Source: Metarhizobium sp964253915 (GTDB lineage Bacteria > Pseudomonadota > Alphaproteobacteria > Rhizobiales > Rhizobiaceae). From it: a stretch of DNA of 20,913 nucleotides. The stretch is taken from assembly GCF_964253915.1 (NCBI RefSeq), contig NZ_CAXUSG020000029.1:1-20913 (forward strand). The letters are read 5' to 3'. The translations under genes were made by a program, and so were the position numbers. Below, piece after piece: positions 8,109 through 15,892 of this stretch (positions within the stretch are counted from its first letter, which is position 1; every line of letters begins with the position of its first letter). Under the pieces are notes generated by a model that saw nothing but the letters and a program-made list of their open reading frames with translations, did not search any database and was not told the origin of the DNA.

Positions 8109-10370
8109 ATGACCTGTTGCGGCTCGCCATTGGGAGTTACTGACGCGCGGACTATGAACACCCGCAACGCGGATGAAATAGCGGTTGCAAGCCGATCGCT
8201 CGGAAACGGGCTGCATCAGTCGGTGCTGTCGGTCCCTGACATGCACTGCGCCGCCTGTATCGGAGCAATCGAGAAAACTCTGTCCAGTCTTGACGGCATT
8301 CGCATGGCGCGCGCCAATCTTTCGACCCGCACGGTGACAGTGAATTGGTTGACGGAACAGGGGCAGCCACCTGCCATGGTGGAAGCCCTGCAAAAGATCG
8401 GTTTCGCCTCGCATATCCCTTCTAACGAAATCGAGACGGATGATGGGGCGCACGCCAGCCTCGTCAGTCGACTGGCCGTCGCCGGATTTTGCTCGATGAA
8501 TATAATGCTCTTGTCCGTCTCGGTGTGGGCAGGTGCAGATCCTGCAACGCGCCAAGCCTTCCATCTAATATCTGCTGCCTTGGCTTGTCCTGCCGTTTTC
8601 TACTCGGGCAGTGTTTTCTACATCTCAGCGACGCGGGCGCTTGTACATGGCCGGGTCAACATGGATGTACCTGTCAGCATCGGGATCGTTTTATCATTTG
8701 TCCTCAGTCTGTACGACGCATTGTCAGGCGCCTCTCATGCATATTTCGAGGCCAGCACGTCGCTTGTCTTCGTCCTGCTGGTCGGCAGAGTCCTCGACAA
8801 TTCAATGAGACGAAAAGCCAAATCCGCCGTGGCAGCATTGGCCCGTATGACACCTCGTGGCGCGAACCTCGTCGCAGAAGGAGGGGCGATCGATTACATC
8901 GCGCTGTCAGACATCAAGCCCGGAATGCAGCTCTTGGTCCCTGCCGGCGGACGATGCCCGGTCGATGGAACCGTCGTGGATGGCAAATCTGAAACCGACC
9001 CTTCGATCGTCACAGGGGAGAGCCGTTGGAAAAGTGTCCGGCCGGGATGCGATGTCCGCGCCGGCGAGTTGAATATGTTAGCACCCTTCGTCGTTCGTGC
9101 CTCCGTCCATGCCTCGCAATCGCTGCTCTCGGAAATTGGCCGCATGTTGCAGGAAGCAGAGAACGCTCGTTCGCGCTATCGGCGCCTCGCGGATCGTGCG
9201 GCAGGACTTTACGCACCGATCGTCCATTCGCTATCTGCGCTCGCCTTCGCCGGTTGGATCATCATCTCGGGGGATCCGCATCTATCGCTGACAATCGCGA
9301 TCTCGGTGCTGATCATCACCTGCCCTTGCGCGCTGGGTTTGGCCGTTCCGATGGTGCAAGTTGTTCTTGCGCGGCGCCTGTTCGAGCGGGGTGTCATGGC
9401 GACCGACGGATCCGCTTACGAGCGTTTGAATGAAATTGACACCGTCGTCTTTGACAAGACCGGCACTCTCACCACTGGCCGACCAACGTTGCTGAACGGT
9501 CACGAAATCGCAGCTGAACACCTCGTCCTGGCCGGATCCTTGGCACAAATATCGCGTCATCCCATGGCCGTAACTATACTCACCGCTTTTAGACGTGCAG
9601 GCTTGAAATCTGTCAGCGTTGCGAATGCGTCCGAGAGAGCTGGTCTCGGGATAGAGGGATCGTATTGCGGCGATGTCTATCGGCTGGGTCGTGGCGACTG
9701 GGCTGCCACAAATGGTTCAGAAGCATCAATGCTCGGGTCAACTGTGCTGTCGAAAAACGGGCGACCCATCGCATCCTTTCAGTTTGGCGAAACCATTCGG
9801 CCAGGCGCCGCGGAGTTTGTGCGCTTCCTGAAAAAGCGGGGGGTTGGCGTCGCTGTCTTCTCCGGAGACTCCGAATCCGCCGTACAATCCGTATCGGAAC
9901 AACTCGGCATCGCCGATTACAGGTTCCGGCTCATGCCGGGTGATAAAGCGGCTGGTCTGCAAGATCTGCAAGCGCAAGGCAGAAAGACCCTCATGATCGG
10001 CGACGGTATCAACGATGCGCCCGCGCTCAAGGCGGCCAATGTATCGATGGCGCCATCGACCGCGAGCGAGATAGGGCGCAGCGCCGCGGATTTCATTTTT
10101 GTCGATGAGAGCTTGGCGGCGGCCCAAGATACGATTGATGCCGCATGTCGCGCGCACCGACTAATCCGACAGAATTTCGCCCTTGCTGCGCTGTACAATC
10201 TGATCAGTCTGCCGATTGCTCTCGCCGGCTTTGTGACACCGCTCGCTGCCGCGCTCGCCATGTCGACTTCGTCACTCATAGTTGTCGCCAACGCTTTGCG
10301 TCTTGGGGCCGTACCGTTTGGAAGGCTCAAAGCGTCCGATTTGCGAACCACAAAGGAGGCCATGGGTTGA
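8109..10370 (+). CDS. fixI (ccoI): Copper-translocating P1B-type ATPase for cbb3 oxidase maturation
   Basis: A 753-aa heavy-metal ATPase. CcoI/FixI pumps exports copper across the membrane for insertion into the cbb3 CuB centre. The N-terminus has Cys3-Cys4, then a heavy-metal-associated domain with MHCAAC at 45-50. Further motifs are TGES (302-305), the CPC metal site (405-407), DKTGTLT with Asp449, the HP dipeptide (484-485) and GDGINDAP (631-638). All catalytic elements are intact. The start at 8109 keeps the N-terminal CC typical of FixI; the ribosome site there is weak, so coupling from the upstream gene is likely. An ATG at 8154 is the alternative. The stop TGA is embedded in the fixS start (TTGA). 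Confidence 0.97.
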   Translation: MTCCGSPLGVTDARTMNTRNADEIAVASRSLGNGLHQSVLSVPDMHCAACIGAIEKTLSSLDGIRMARANLSTRTVTVNWLTEQGQPPAMVEALQKIGFASHIPSNEIETDDGAHASLVSRLAVAGFCSMNIMLLSVSVWAGADPATRQAFHLISAALACPAVFYSGSVFYISATRALVHGRVNMDVPVSIGIVLSFVLSLYDALSGASHAYFEASTSLVFVLLVGRVLDNSMRRKAKSAVAALARMTPRGANLVAEGGAIDYIALSDIKPGMQLLVPAGGRCPVDGTVVDGKSETDPSIVTGESRWKSVRPGCDVRAGELNMLAPFVVRASVHASQSLLSEIGRMLQEAENARSRYRRLADRAAGLYAPIVHSLSALAFAGWIIISGDPHLSLTIAISVLIITCPCALGLAVPMVQVVLARRLFERGVMATDGSAYERLNEIDTVVFDKTGTLTTGRPTLLNGHEIAAEHLVLAGSLAQISRHPMAVTILTAFRRAGLKSVSVANASERAGLGIEGSYCGDVYRLGRGDWAATNGSEASMLGSTVLSKNGRPIASFQFGETIRPGAAEFVRFLKKRGVGVAVFSGDSESAVQSVSEQLGIADYRFRLMPGDKAAGLQDLQAQGRKTLMIGDGINDAPALKAANVSMAPSTASEIGRSAADFIFVDESLAAAQDTIDAACRAHRLIRQNFALAALYNLISLPIALAGFVTPLAAALAMSTSSLIVVANALRLGAVPFGRLKASDLRTTKEAMG
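10352..10359 (+). promoter_or_regulatory. AAAGGAGG-type ribosome binding site for the TTG start of fixS
   Basis: The block AAAGGAGG-like (bases 10352-10359) lies inside the end of fixI, seven bases before TTG 10367. It decides the start of the short fixS gene, which has no ATG near its N-terminus. Confidence 0.7.
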
Positions 10371-10519
10371 CCGCTTTAGAGGTACTCGTCCCTCTTTCTG
10401 TCGCGATGGGGGCTGTCGGCCTTGGTGTCTTCTTGTGGTCGATGCGTAGCCGACAGTATGAAGACCTCGATGGCGCAGCCGAAAGAATTCTTCTGGACGA
10501 CAACGATGAGCCAGGGTGA
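10367..10519 (+). CDS. fixS (ccoS): cbb3-type oxidase assembly protein
   Basis: A 50-aa protein with one membrane helix (about residues 5-26) followed by the FixS/CcoS hallmark RSRQYEDLDGAAERIL and an acidic end. CcoS is needed for cofactor insertion into cbb3 oxidase. Translation starts at TTG 10367, which overlaps the fixI stop as TTGA, behind a strong ribosome site. Length and sequence are normal for the family. Confidence 0.94.
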   Translation: MTALEVLVPLSVAMGAVGLGVFLWSMRSRQYEDLDGAAERILLDDNDEPG

Positions 10520-10572
10520 TCCGCCTTGTCTCATGTCAATGCGAAATTCGCTGAGTAAAGCAAGAGGAGGGA

Positions 10573-10917
10573 ATGATGGTCGATGATGCTGAGGTCCCGA
10601 ACGCGGATAAACCCGATAGTCAGGAGACATCAAAGCGGGTGGTCGACCCCTCTGATGCGGTCACGGGGCTGGGTTTTATATTCGGACTGCTCGGAGCCGT
10701 TGTCGGCATTGGAGCAGCGGTTTTTCTTTCACCGACTTTTGGCTGGAGCATCATCGGATACTGTTTGCTCGCGGCGCTAGCGGGTGGATCGGCCGGCGTC
10801 GTAACGGGCGGCATGATCGGCGCGGCCATCGCCGTCTTGAGAGGTGTCGTTCTTTCGGCCCCAGGGCGAAATACTATCCTCGCAGCGGAGCAGTCAAAGC
10901 GCACCGATCGAGGGTAA
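10573..10917 (+). CDS. Small glycine-rich membrane protein of unknown function
   Basis: A 114-aa protein with a polar N-terminus of about 28 residues, then two glycine/alanine-rich hydrophobic stretches (about 31-51 and 58-90), and a short basic tail. The small-residue spacing in the second stretch (AGGSAGVVTGGMIGAA) resembles glycine-zipper helices. AGGAGG at 10565-10570 is two bases before the first ATG (10573) and five before the second (10576); the second may be the true start. It lies 53 bp after fixS on the same strand with no visible terminator between, so it may be the last gene of the fix operon. I do not recognise a family. Confidence 0.72.
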   Translation: MMVDDAEVPNADKPDSQETSKRVVDPSDAVTGLGFIFGLLGAVVGIGAAVFLSPTFGWSIIGYCLLAALAGGSAGVVTGGMIGAAIAVLRGVVLSAPGRNTILAAEQSKRTDRG

Positions 10918-11008
10918 GACACAGACGGGGCACTTCGTAGACGCAGCACAACAACGCCCACCGCATGTTTTCTTGGCTGCATAGCGCTCGAAGGCCTTGT
11001 CAAAGCTG

Positions 11009-11542
11009 CTACTTGACGATTTCCCGCAATGTCGTTTTCAACGAATCCTCGCCGGGGTGGGAGATGTCATCGATCAGATAGACGGGTGCCCCGCCGTCGA
11101 GATTTTCCTTGACGAGGGTGAATGTGACCTTGGTCACATCGGCCTTCCCACTATCGTCGTCAAAACACGCCTTGGCCTTGAAACCGACGACAATCTCGAT
11201 CTTACCCTTCTTATTTGTCGGTGGGCTATAGGAGATACTTTTCAAAGGGCAGCTGTCCTGGCCGCCAATGATCGGATCCCAATCGATCATCATCTCGTGT
11301 CGTCGTTCGTTGCTCTTGAGCAGGGCGGTTGCGAAGGCCTTTGTAAAGTCTTCACTAAAATAACGGAGCAACACGTTTGCAGAGAAATAGTCCTCCTGAA
11401 CGAACTTTCCATCGGCTGGGTCAGAGGAATTGTGTATGGCCATATCGATGAGAACACGCACCGTTTCGACCGGCTCATCTGCCGAAGCGGCAGATGCTGT
11501 AAGCAGGTACAATGCAAACAAACTGTAGCTGAATTTTTTCAT
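11009..11542 (-). CDS. Exported protein of unknown function, 177 aa
   Basis: Residues 1-22 form a clear signal peptide (Lys-rich start, hydrophobic core, ASAASA-D cleavage region). The mature part is soluble, with two cysteines (GQDSC and AKACF) that could form a disulfide, so it is probably periplasmic. GGAGA lies about seven to eight bases before the ATG. It is last in a minus-strand series with the 179-aa exported protein, the channel homologue and the Cache sensor. Its function is not recognised; the size and context suggest a periplasmic accessory protein. It converges with the fix operon; the 91 bp between shows no clear terminator. Confidence 0.8.
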   Translation of the reverse strand: MKKFSYSLFALYLLTASAASADEPVETVRVLIDMAIHNSSDPADGKFVQEDYFSANVLLRYFSEDFTKAFATALLKSNERRHEMMIDWDPIIGGQDSCPLKSISYSPPTNKKGKIEIVVGFKAKACFDDDSGKADVTKVTFTLVKENLDGGAPVYLIDDISHPGEDSLKTTLREIVK

Positions 11543-11570
11543 TATTGGTCTCCGTTTAAAATTTCTTTGA

Positions 11571-11595
11571 CGGCGTACGCCGCCCGCAGGGGGCG
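11571..11595. repeat. GC-rich palindromes between the two exported-protein genes
   Basis: CGGCGTACGCCG (11571-11582) is a perfect 12-bp palindrome. It is overlapped by CGCCC-GCAGG-GGGCG (11581-11595), a 5-bp inverted repeat with a five-base loop. Both lie in the 59-bp gap on the path of minus-strand transcription. They could form mRNA structures that limit expression of the last gene. There is no T-run directly after them on the minus strand, so a classical terminator is not supported. Confidence 0.45.
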
Positions 11596-11601
11596 CTCGT
11601 G

Positions 11602-12141
11602 CTATCGTTTGATCGTCAAGAGCTCGACCCGTCCGATCGAGGTCAGCCCATCTTCAAGACCATTTTGCTCGTTCAAGTGCATTTGCTCCTTGCCCCAAGC
11701 CTGCACGAGAGAGGTCAACGCGTCGTCCTCCTTTTTCACCACCATAGAGAGAGAATAGGTCTTGTCGCATTGCTTTGCGCAGTTGAAATGCAGCACACCA
11801 ATGGCCTCAATGTCTCCTTCTTTGGAAATGAAGATGGCGCCGCGCTCCGTCGCGCTGTGTGGCCTGACCGCAGAGAACCGGAATATGCCGGGCGCGACCT
11901 CCTTCGCGTCGTCGGGCGCGCCGCCGAGAACCTCCTCGACTGCATCTGAAATCCCTTGCTTCTGGCCAAGCCAAGACACTTTTCGCTTATCGAGGAATCC
12001 TCGAAGTGCCGGTTCAAATGATTTCGCCCACAAGAGTTCATTGGTATTGGAACATCCAAGTATCGAAGAGATTTCGCAAACCGCCGCCGCATTGGCGATC
12101 GGTGCAAGGAGAAGATAGGTCAGGACGGCCAAAAAACGCAT
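11602..12141 (-). CDS. Exported protein of unknown function, 179 aa
   Basis: A signal peptide (residues 1-18, ending ANA) precedes a mature soluble protein with four cysteines in two close pairs (AVCEISSILGC and FNCAKQC), which suggests disulfides in the periplasm. A lipoprotein reading is unlikely because the residues before the first Cys do not form a lipobox. AGGAGC lies about six bases before the ATG. It follows the channel homologue by 60 bp on the same strand. I do not recognise a family and do not assign a function. Confidence 0.8.
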   Translation of the reverse strand: MRFLAVLTYLLLAPIANAAAVCEISSILGCSNTNELLWAKSFEPALRGFLDKRKVSWLGQKQGISDAVEEVLGGAPDDAKEVAPGIFRFSAVRPHSATERGAIFISKEGDIEAIGVLHFNCAKQCDKTYSLSMVVKKEDDALTSLVQAWGKEQMHLNEQNGLEDGLTSIGRVELLTIKR

Positions 12142-12201
12142 TGACTGCTCCTAGAATAACGGAACGAAATGATCCGAGTTCGGTTTGTTTCAAGCATATT
12201 G

Positions 12202-13257
12202 TCACGCCGACGCCCTGAGGATGGTCGCGACGATGACGGTCGCGAATACGCCCGGCAGAACATAGCGGAGATATCTTCGCGCTTCTTGAGGCAGGTAAGG
12301 GTAAGCAGCCTTGAAGGGAAACCGGCTGCTTTCCAACAACAGATCTGCCATGAGGGCCAGAATGAGATAGAAATAACCGAGGGATATCATGAACGCGATC
12401 GGTGAATTCACCGACATGCTGCCAGGAAAACTCGACTCGAATGTAAAGCTGAGCGCCGCAAGCGCCAGAAGGGCCGAATAGGTGATCCCAGGAATATCTC
12501 CGATGAACCCCCGCGGCGCCCACAACACGAAGAGTGACACGCTCAGCACCGCCACGAAAGGAACGAATATCCGAAGAACGTACCGCGGCCAGGCCCGACT
12601 GACGGTCGCCGTCGCTTTCACGCGCATAACCGGTTTTGAATTCCAGCCGTAAAACTGCTCGAGCGAGAATTCGAGGCGTTGCGGAAGCCAGTCAGAATCG
12701 GTGAGATCTTCTGCGAGCGACGAAAGCTCCCGGTCCCTGTCGTCAACGATCGCAACAACCTGATCGACCCCGAAGAGGCGAGACGCCAGCGGAAAAACAA
12801 GCCGCTGTGTATCGAAGGGGAAAGCGGAAAGCTCAATCGTCGCTCTAAAATCGGCATCGATATTTCGGATCAGCATCACGTCGCCGCTGGCGAAAATCGA
12901 CAGCGTGGTGGCATCGACGCGGGCGTCGCCGCTCTTGTTCTCCGTCTCAATTGCCGGATACCAGATCCCCGCAAGTCGTTCTTGGGCCAGCGCCTCGACG
13001 AAATCCTTTCGGTTTTTCCCTTCTCTTATGGCATCAAATCGAAGCGTCGGATCATTCCAGCGTTGGGTGATCTCGATAACGGCAGAGACAAGACCGCTTG
13101 TCTCATCGATTTTCGACAGATCGAGCACCCGCACGGCCAGATGCACATGCACCGGCAACGAAATGTCTTGCGGGATCGGAGCGCCAGCAGCATGCGCCGT
13201 CCAGTGAAGGAAGGGCAAAAGCATGGCGGCGACAAGCATGGCTCGGACCTTCCTCAT
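12202..13257 (-). CDS. Prokaryotic pentameric ligand-gated ion channel (pLGIC) homologue
   Basis: A 351-aa protein with a signal peptide (1-23, ending AHAA), a beta-rich extracellular domain and four C-terminal helices at about 226-247, 256-275, 285-308 and 328-348. Family hallmarks are WNDPTLRF at 67-74 (the WxD..L motif) and FPFDTQ at 146-151, where eukaryotic channels have the Cys-loop; the protein has no cysteine, as expected for bacterial members. The M1 proline (Pro233) and the M2-M3 linker ESSFPGSMS align by eye with GLIC. Known relatives (GLIC, ELIC) form pentameric ion channels opened by protons or small molecules. Ligand and ion selectivity cannot be read here. An upstream in-frame ATG (13323) would extend the protein into the preceding gene without a signal peptide at the terminus, so 13257 is preferred. 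Its ATG overlaps the stop of the Cache gene (ATGA). Confidence 0.87.
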   Translation of the reverse strand: MRKVRAMLVAAMLLPFLHWTAHAAGAPIPQDISLPVHVHLAVRVLDLSKIDETSGLVSAVIEITQRWNDPTLRFDAIREGKNRKDFVEALAQERLAGIWYPAIETENKSGDARVDATTLSIFASGDVMLIRNIDADFRATIELSAFPFDTQRLVFPLASRLFGVDQVVAIVDDRDRELSSLAEDLTDSDWLPQRLEFSLEQFYGWNSKPVMRVKATATVSRAWPRYVLRIFVPFVAVLSVSLFVLWAPRGFIGDIPGITYSALLALAALSFTFESSFPGSMSVNSPIAFMISLGYFYLILALMADLLLESSRFPFKAAYPYLPQEARRYLRYVLPGVFATVIVATILRASA

Positions 13258-14363
13258 GGTGCCGGACCGCGATTTTCGGCGGCGCCACGAAGTTTCGCCT
13301 GAAGAGCCCGAATGGCGGACCATAACTGCAGGTATTCGTCGACGTGACTGAGTGGCTGATGGTCTGAGCCACCGTCCTCGGCGGTCGCCAAGGCGAGTTC
13401 GATCAGCGGCCCGGTGATGAATGCGCGGGTCACGATCATGAACAAGGAAAAAGCGATCAGGAAGCCAGAGATCGAGACGGCGACAACTGTGATTACCGAT
13501 CGAGAAAGGTGGCTTTCAAGGTTGCTAAAATCACGGGCAATGACCAGGACGCCGATGAGGTTGCCGCTATAATCCAGCAAGGGTCGTCCCATCACCTTGA
13601 ATTGCCGGCCATCAGCTGAATATGAGGTCACATAGGGAGCCCTCGACAGCTGAACCGTATCTGCTTTCTGCAACGTACCGAAGAATGTCGCGTCAGTCGC
13701 GGCCTCAACGGTCAAACCAAATCTATTCTCGGATGTTGTTCCGTCCTCGCGTAACTGCGTCGACGGGTCAAGAAAGAGAGCGTAATCAGCACCGGTGGCC
13801 GCTTTCGCCAGATGAAGGAGAGACGTCAGTTCGACGCCGATTTCTATCGTTCCAACGAGGCCCTGATCGGAGATGATCGGTGATACAGCCCGCAACGATA
13901 GCCCTTTTACCCCAAGCTCAAGTCCTTTCTGGGTCCGCTTGTCATGATTGGCCGCGATCACCATCGGCCGAAATTTCGATAAATCCTGTCCGAAATTTTC
14001 AGGCTCCGACACTCGCAGGAACGATTTCATGTCTGGAGTGTGGAAATGCATGACATTGATGCCGCCGCTGGTAGCAAGGCGCTGAAACAGCGGACGGCTT
14101 GAATCGAGCAGGATTCGGCGATCTCCGGCTGCCATCGATTCGACGACACGCGTGTCGGACGCAATTGCTTCCGAATGGGTGGCAGAGAGAGTTGCGGCCT
14201 GGTTCATCGCGGTTGACAGCACCATCGATGCGTCTTCGATTTGCACCCGTTCAGAGTCCCGGAGAAGCGCATGCGTGCTGACCTGCGTCAACGCTCCACC
14301 GACCGCCAGAATAGTGGCGATAGCGACCCCGGAGATCAGGGAAAGCGATTTGTCTAACTTCAC
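13254..14363 (-). CDS. Membrane-bound double-Cache sensor lacking an output domain
   Basis: About 369 aa with a membrane helix near the N-terminus (7-28), a large periplasmic domain, a second helix (about 290-312) and only about 57 cytoplasmic residues. The periplasmic part matches the dCache_3 pattern: FHTPDMKSFLRVSEPENFG, RPMVIAAN, KGLSLRAVSPI and GTIEIGVEL, followed by a second Cache lobe. Such domains bind small ligands in chemoreceptors and kinases. The tail starts like a HAMP (TRAFITGPLIEL) but ends with no kinase, methyl-accepting or nucleotide-cyclase domain. GTG 14363 is chosen because GAGG lies five bases before it; a GTG at 14381 gives six more residues without a ribosome site. Its TGA overlaps the channel ATG, so the two proteins are probably made together. 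Confidence 0.82.
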   Translation of the reverse strand: MKLDKSLSLISGVAIATILAVGGALTQVSTHALLRDSERVQIEDASMVLSTAMNQAATLSATHSEAIASDTRVVESMAAGDRRILLDSSRPLFQRLATSGGINVMHFHTPDMKSFLRVSEPENFGQDLSKFRPMVIAANHDKRTQKGLELGVKGLSLRAVSPIISDQGLVGTIEIGVELTSLLHLAKAATGADYALFLDPSTQLREDGTTSENRFGLTVEAATDATFFGTLQKADTVQLSRAPYVTSYSADGRQFKVMGRPLLDYSGNLIGVLVIARDFSNLESHLSRSVITVVAVSISGFLIAFSLFMIVTRAFITGPLIELALATAEDGGSDHQPLSHVDEYLQLWSAIRALQAKLRGAAENRGPAP

Positions 14364-14628
14364 GCGGACCTCGCTTTGCACGCGGCAAACGTAAGGCTCG
14401 GCGACATCACAAGCACGCGGGCGGCGGTATTGCTCACTTTGCGGTCACTCTCCCCTGAATTGATCGGCTGGCGACCAAGGCCACCACAGGGGTTCGTTAT
14501 CAAAGTGGAAGTGGTTGTCGATCACTGAGGCCGTTGCGGAAGAGACAGTGGGATAACGCGCATAAAATTTGGGACGCGCAGCACATATGGTCTCAAGGCA
14601 ATCCGGCAGTCGAAAAAAATCGATACGG

Positions 14629-15690
14629 CTAGATACGCCCGAGCAGGTTCAACCAGTGCCTCAGGCGTTCTCCGTCGTGAAGCGGGCCATCACTGCCACC
14701 GAGATAAAATGGGGCCTGCGCGGCCATCGCTCGGATATCGCTCGGTGTGGCGCCATAAATGGATTTGAATGTGCGTGCGAAGGCGGACGCGTTCACAAAC
14801 CCATGCTGATAGGCCAGCTGACTGATTTTCTTATGTTGTTGACGGCCATCGACGATTTCCTGGAAAACGCGACGCATTCGGCGCTCACGGATATAGTTTG
14901 TTACGCCTTCCACGGCTTCCATGAGACGATACAGTGCCGATCGCGAGAGACCGAGCTTGCTGCAAATGTGTTCCGGCCCGAGATCCGGGTCCAGCAAGTT
15001 TGCTTCGATGAAACGCTGGACCCGTTTGAGTTCTGCGGTGGCGATTTCTTCGTGTCGGGCACGAGAATCTGCGTCGGCATTGGTCAATCCAGCGATGAGC
15101 CCTGCGGTGCTGGACGCGTAGTGTTCGGCGTCCTTGGGATCGATATGATCGCGGTTGTCCCAAAGGGTCGCCACATGCGCTCTCAGCAATTTGGCTGGCA
15201 GGGAATTGGCGGGAAAATAGACGTCATGAATGCCATCGAGATGAGGGTCCGACAAACCGAACAATCCATGCGGCAGCGCAAAGGTGAAATTGCGGCAGTT
15301 GCGCGTCTGCGTCGTAAGTGTGCGGGTCAGATCGCAGAGGAAGACATCGCCGGGCTGCGACACGATGAAGCGATCCTTGACATATCGTGTATCGCTCCCT
15401 TCCAAGATAATCTGCACCAAGAGAACATCAGATCCGGCCTGAGCCGCTTTTCGTCGATTTCGATCATAGCGATAGTCGGCATTGAACATGCCAGCACGAG
15501 CAAGAAGCATCGGGCCAAGCTGTATGCAATGGACCTGCACGGAGAAGTCTGGTGACTGGGACCAGTCCGCGATCTCCGCGTCGAACACGGCCGAAACGGC
15601 CTCCCGATAGATTTCGAAACTTTGTCGTCCTCCCATCGCGCCGGCCGCTATGGTCAAAGCTGGAAGTCGGGAAACACTGTTTTGGGACAT
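14629..15690 (-). CDS. AraC/XylS-family transcriptional regulator
   Basis: 353 aa. The N-terminal half (about 20-200) resembles the AraC-binding-like cupin domain found in NphR/FeaR-type regulators (SFEIYREAV, then QPGDVFLCDL). The C-terminal ~110 residues contain the two helix-turn-helix units: HICSKLGLSRSALYRLME, and ISQLAYQHGFVNASAFARTF with the conserved KSIYGATPSD. These regulators bind promoters as ligand-responsive activators. The inducer is unknown. It lies between the Cache/channel group (247 bp downstream on the same strand) and a chemoreceptor gene, and could control either. No good ribosome site is seen before the ATG. Confidence 0.9.
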   Translation of the reverse strand: MSQNSVSRLPALTIAAGAMGGRQSFEIYREAVSAVFDAEIADWSQSPDFSVQVHCIQLGPMLLARAGMFNADYRYDRNRRKAAQAGSDVLLVQIILEGSDTRYVKDRFIVSQPGDVFLCDLTRTLTTQTRNCRNFTFALPHGLFGLSDPHLDGIHDVYFPANSLPAKLLRAHVATLWDNRDHIDPKDAEHYASSTAGLIAGLTNADADSRARHEEIATAELKRVQRFIEANLLDPDLGPEHICSKLGLSRSALYRLMEAVEGVTNYIRERRMRRVFQEIVDGRQQHKKISQLAYQHGFVNASAFARTFKSIYGATPSDIRAMAAQAPFYLGGSDGPLHDGERLRHWLNLLGRI

Positions 15691-15892
15691 AACTGCAGAA
15701 AAGGTTCACAAGTAATACAAGCGGTTGCAAGCCGTCTAATCCAAGGCTCGAGCGCCAAGCAAAGAGGGTTTGCACAAATTCCACGTCAAATACAATCGCG
15801 ATGCGGATTTGGACATAAAAACAAGAAGACCGCGTCGATTCTATCTCCGCGGCCCTCGTGTGACATTAGCCTGTCATCCCCTAAACATTGTC

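Noticed and set aside
10918..11008. Terminator between the fix operon and the convergent exported-protein gene
   Set aside because: I looked for a GC-rich hairpin with a T-run on either strand and found none convincing.
13258..13323. Upstream ATG start for the channel homologue at 13323
   Set aside because: It adds 22 arginine/serine-rich residues before a good signal peptide and would overlap the Cache gene by about 70 bases; the ATGA overlap at 13257 is the more natural start.
14569..15555. 328-codon open frame opposite the AraC-family gene
   Set aside because: The minus strand has a complete AraC helix-turn-helix domain; the opposite frame is a shadow.
8180..15734. Shared 15-base word containing GCGGTTGCAAGCCG near 8180 and 15720
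   Set aside because: One copy is inside fixI coding sequence. A single exact 15-mer match in about 21 kb is not surprising by chance, and the flanks do not match.
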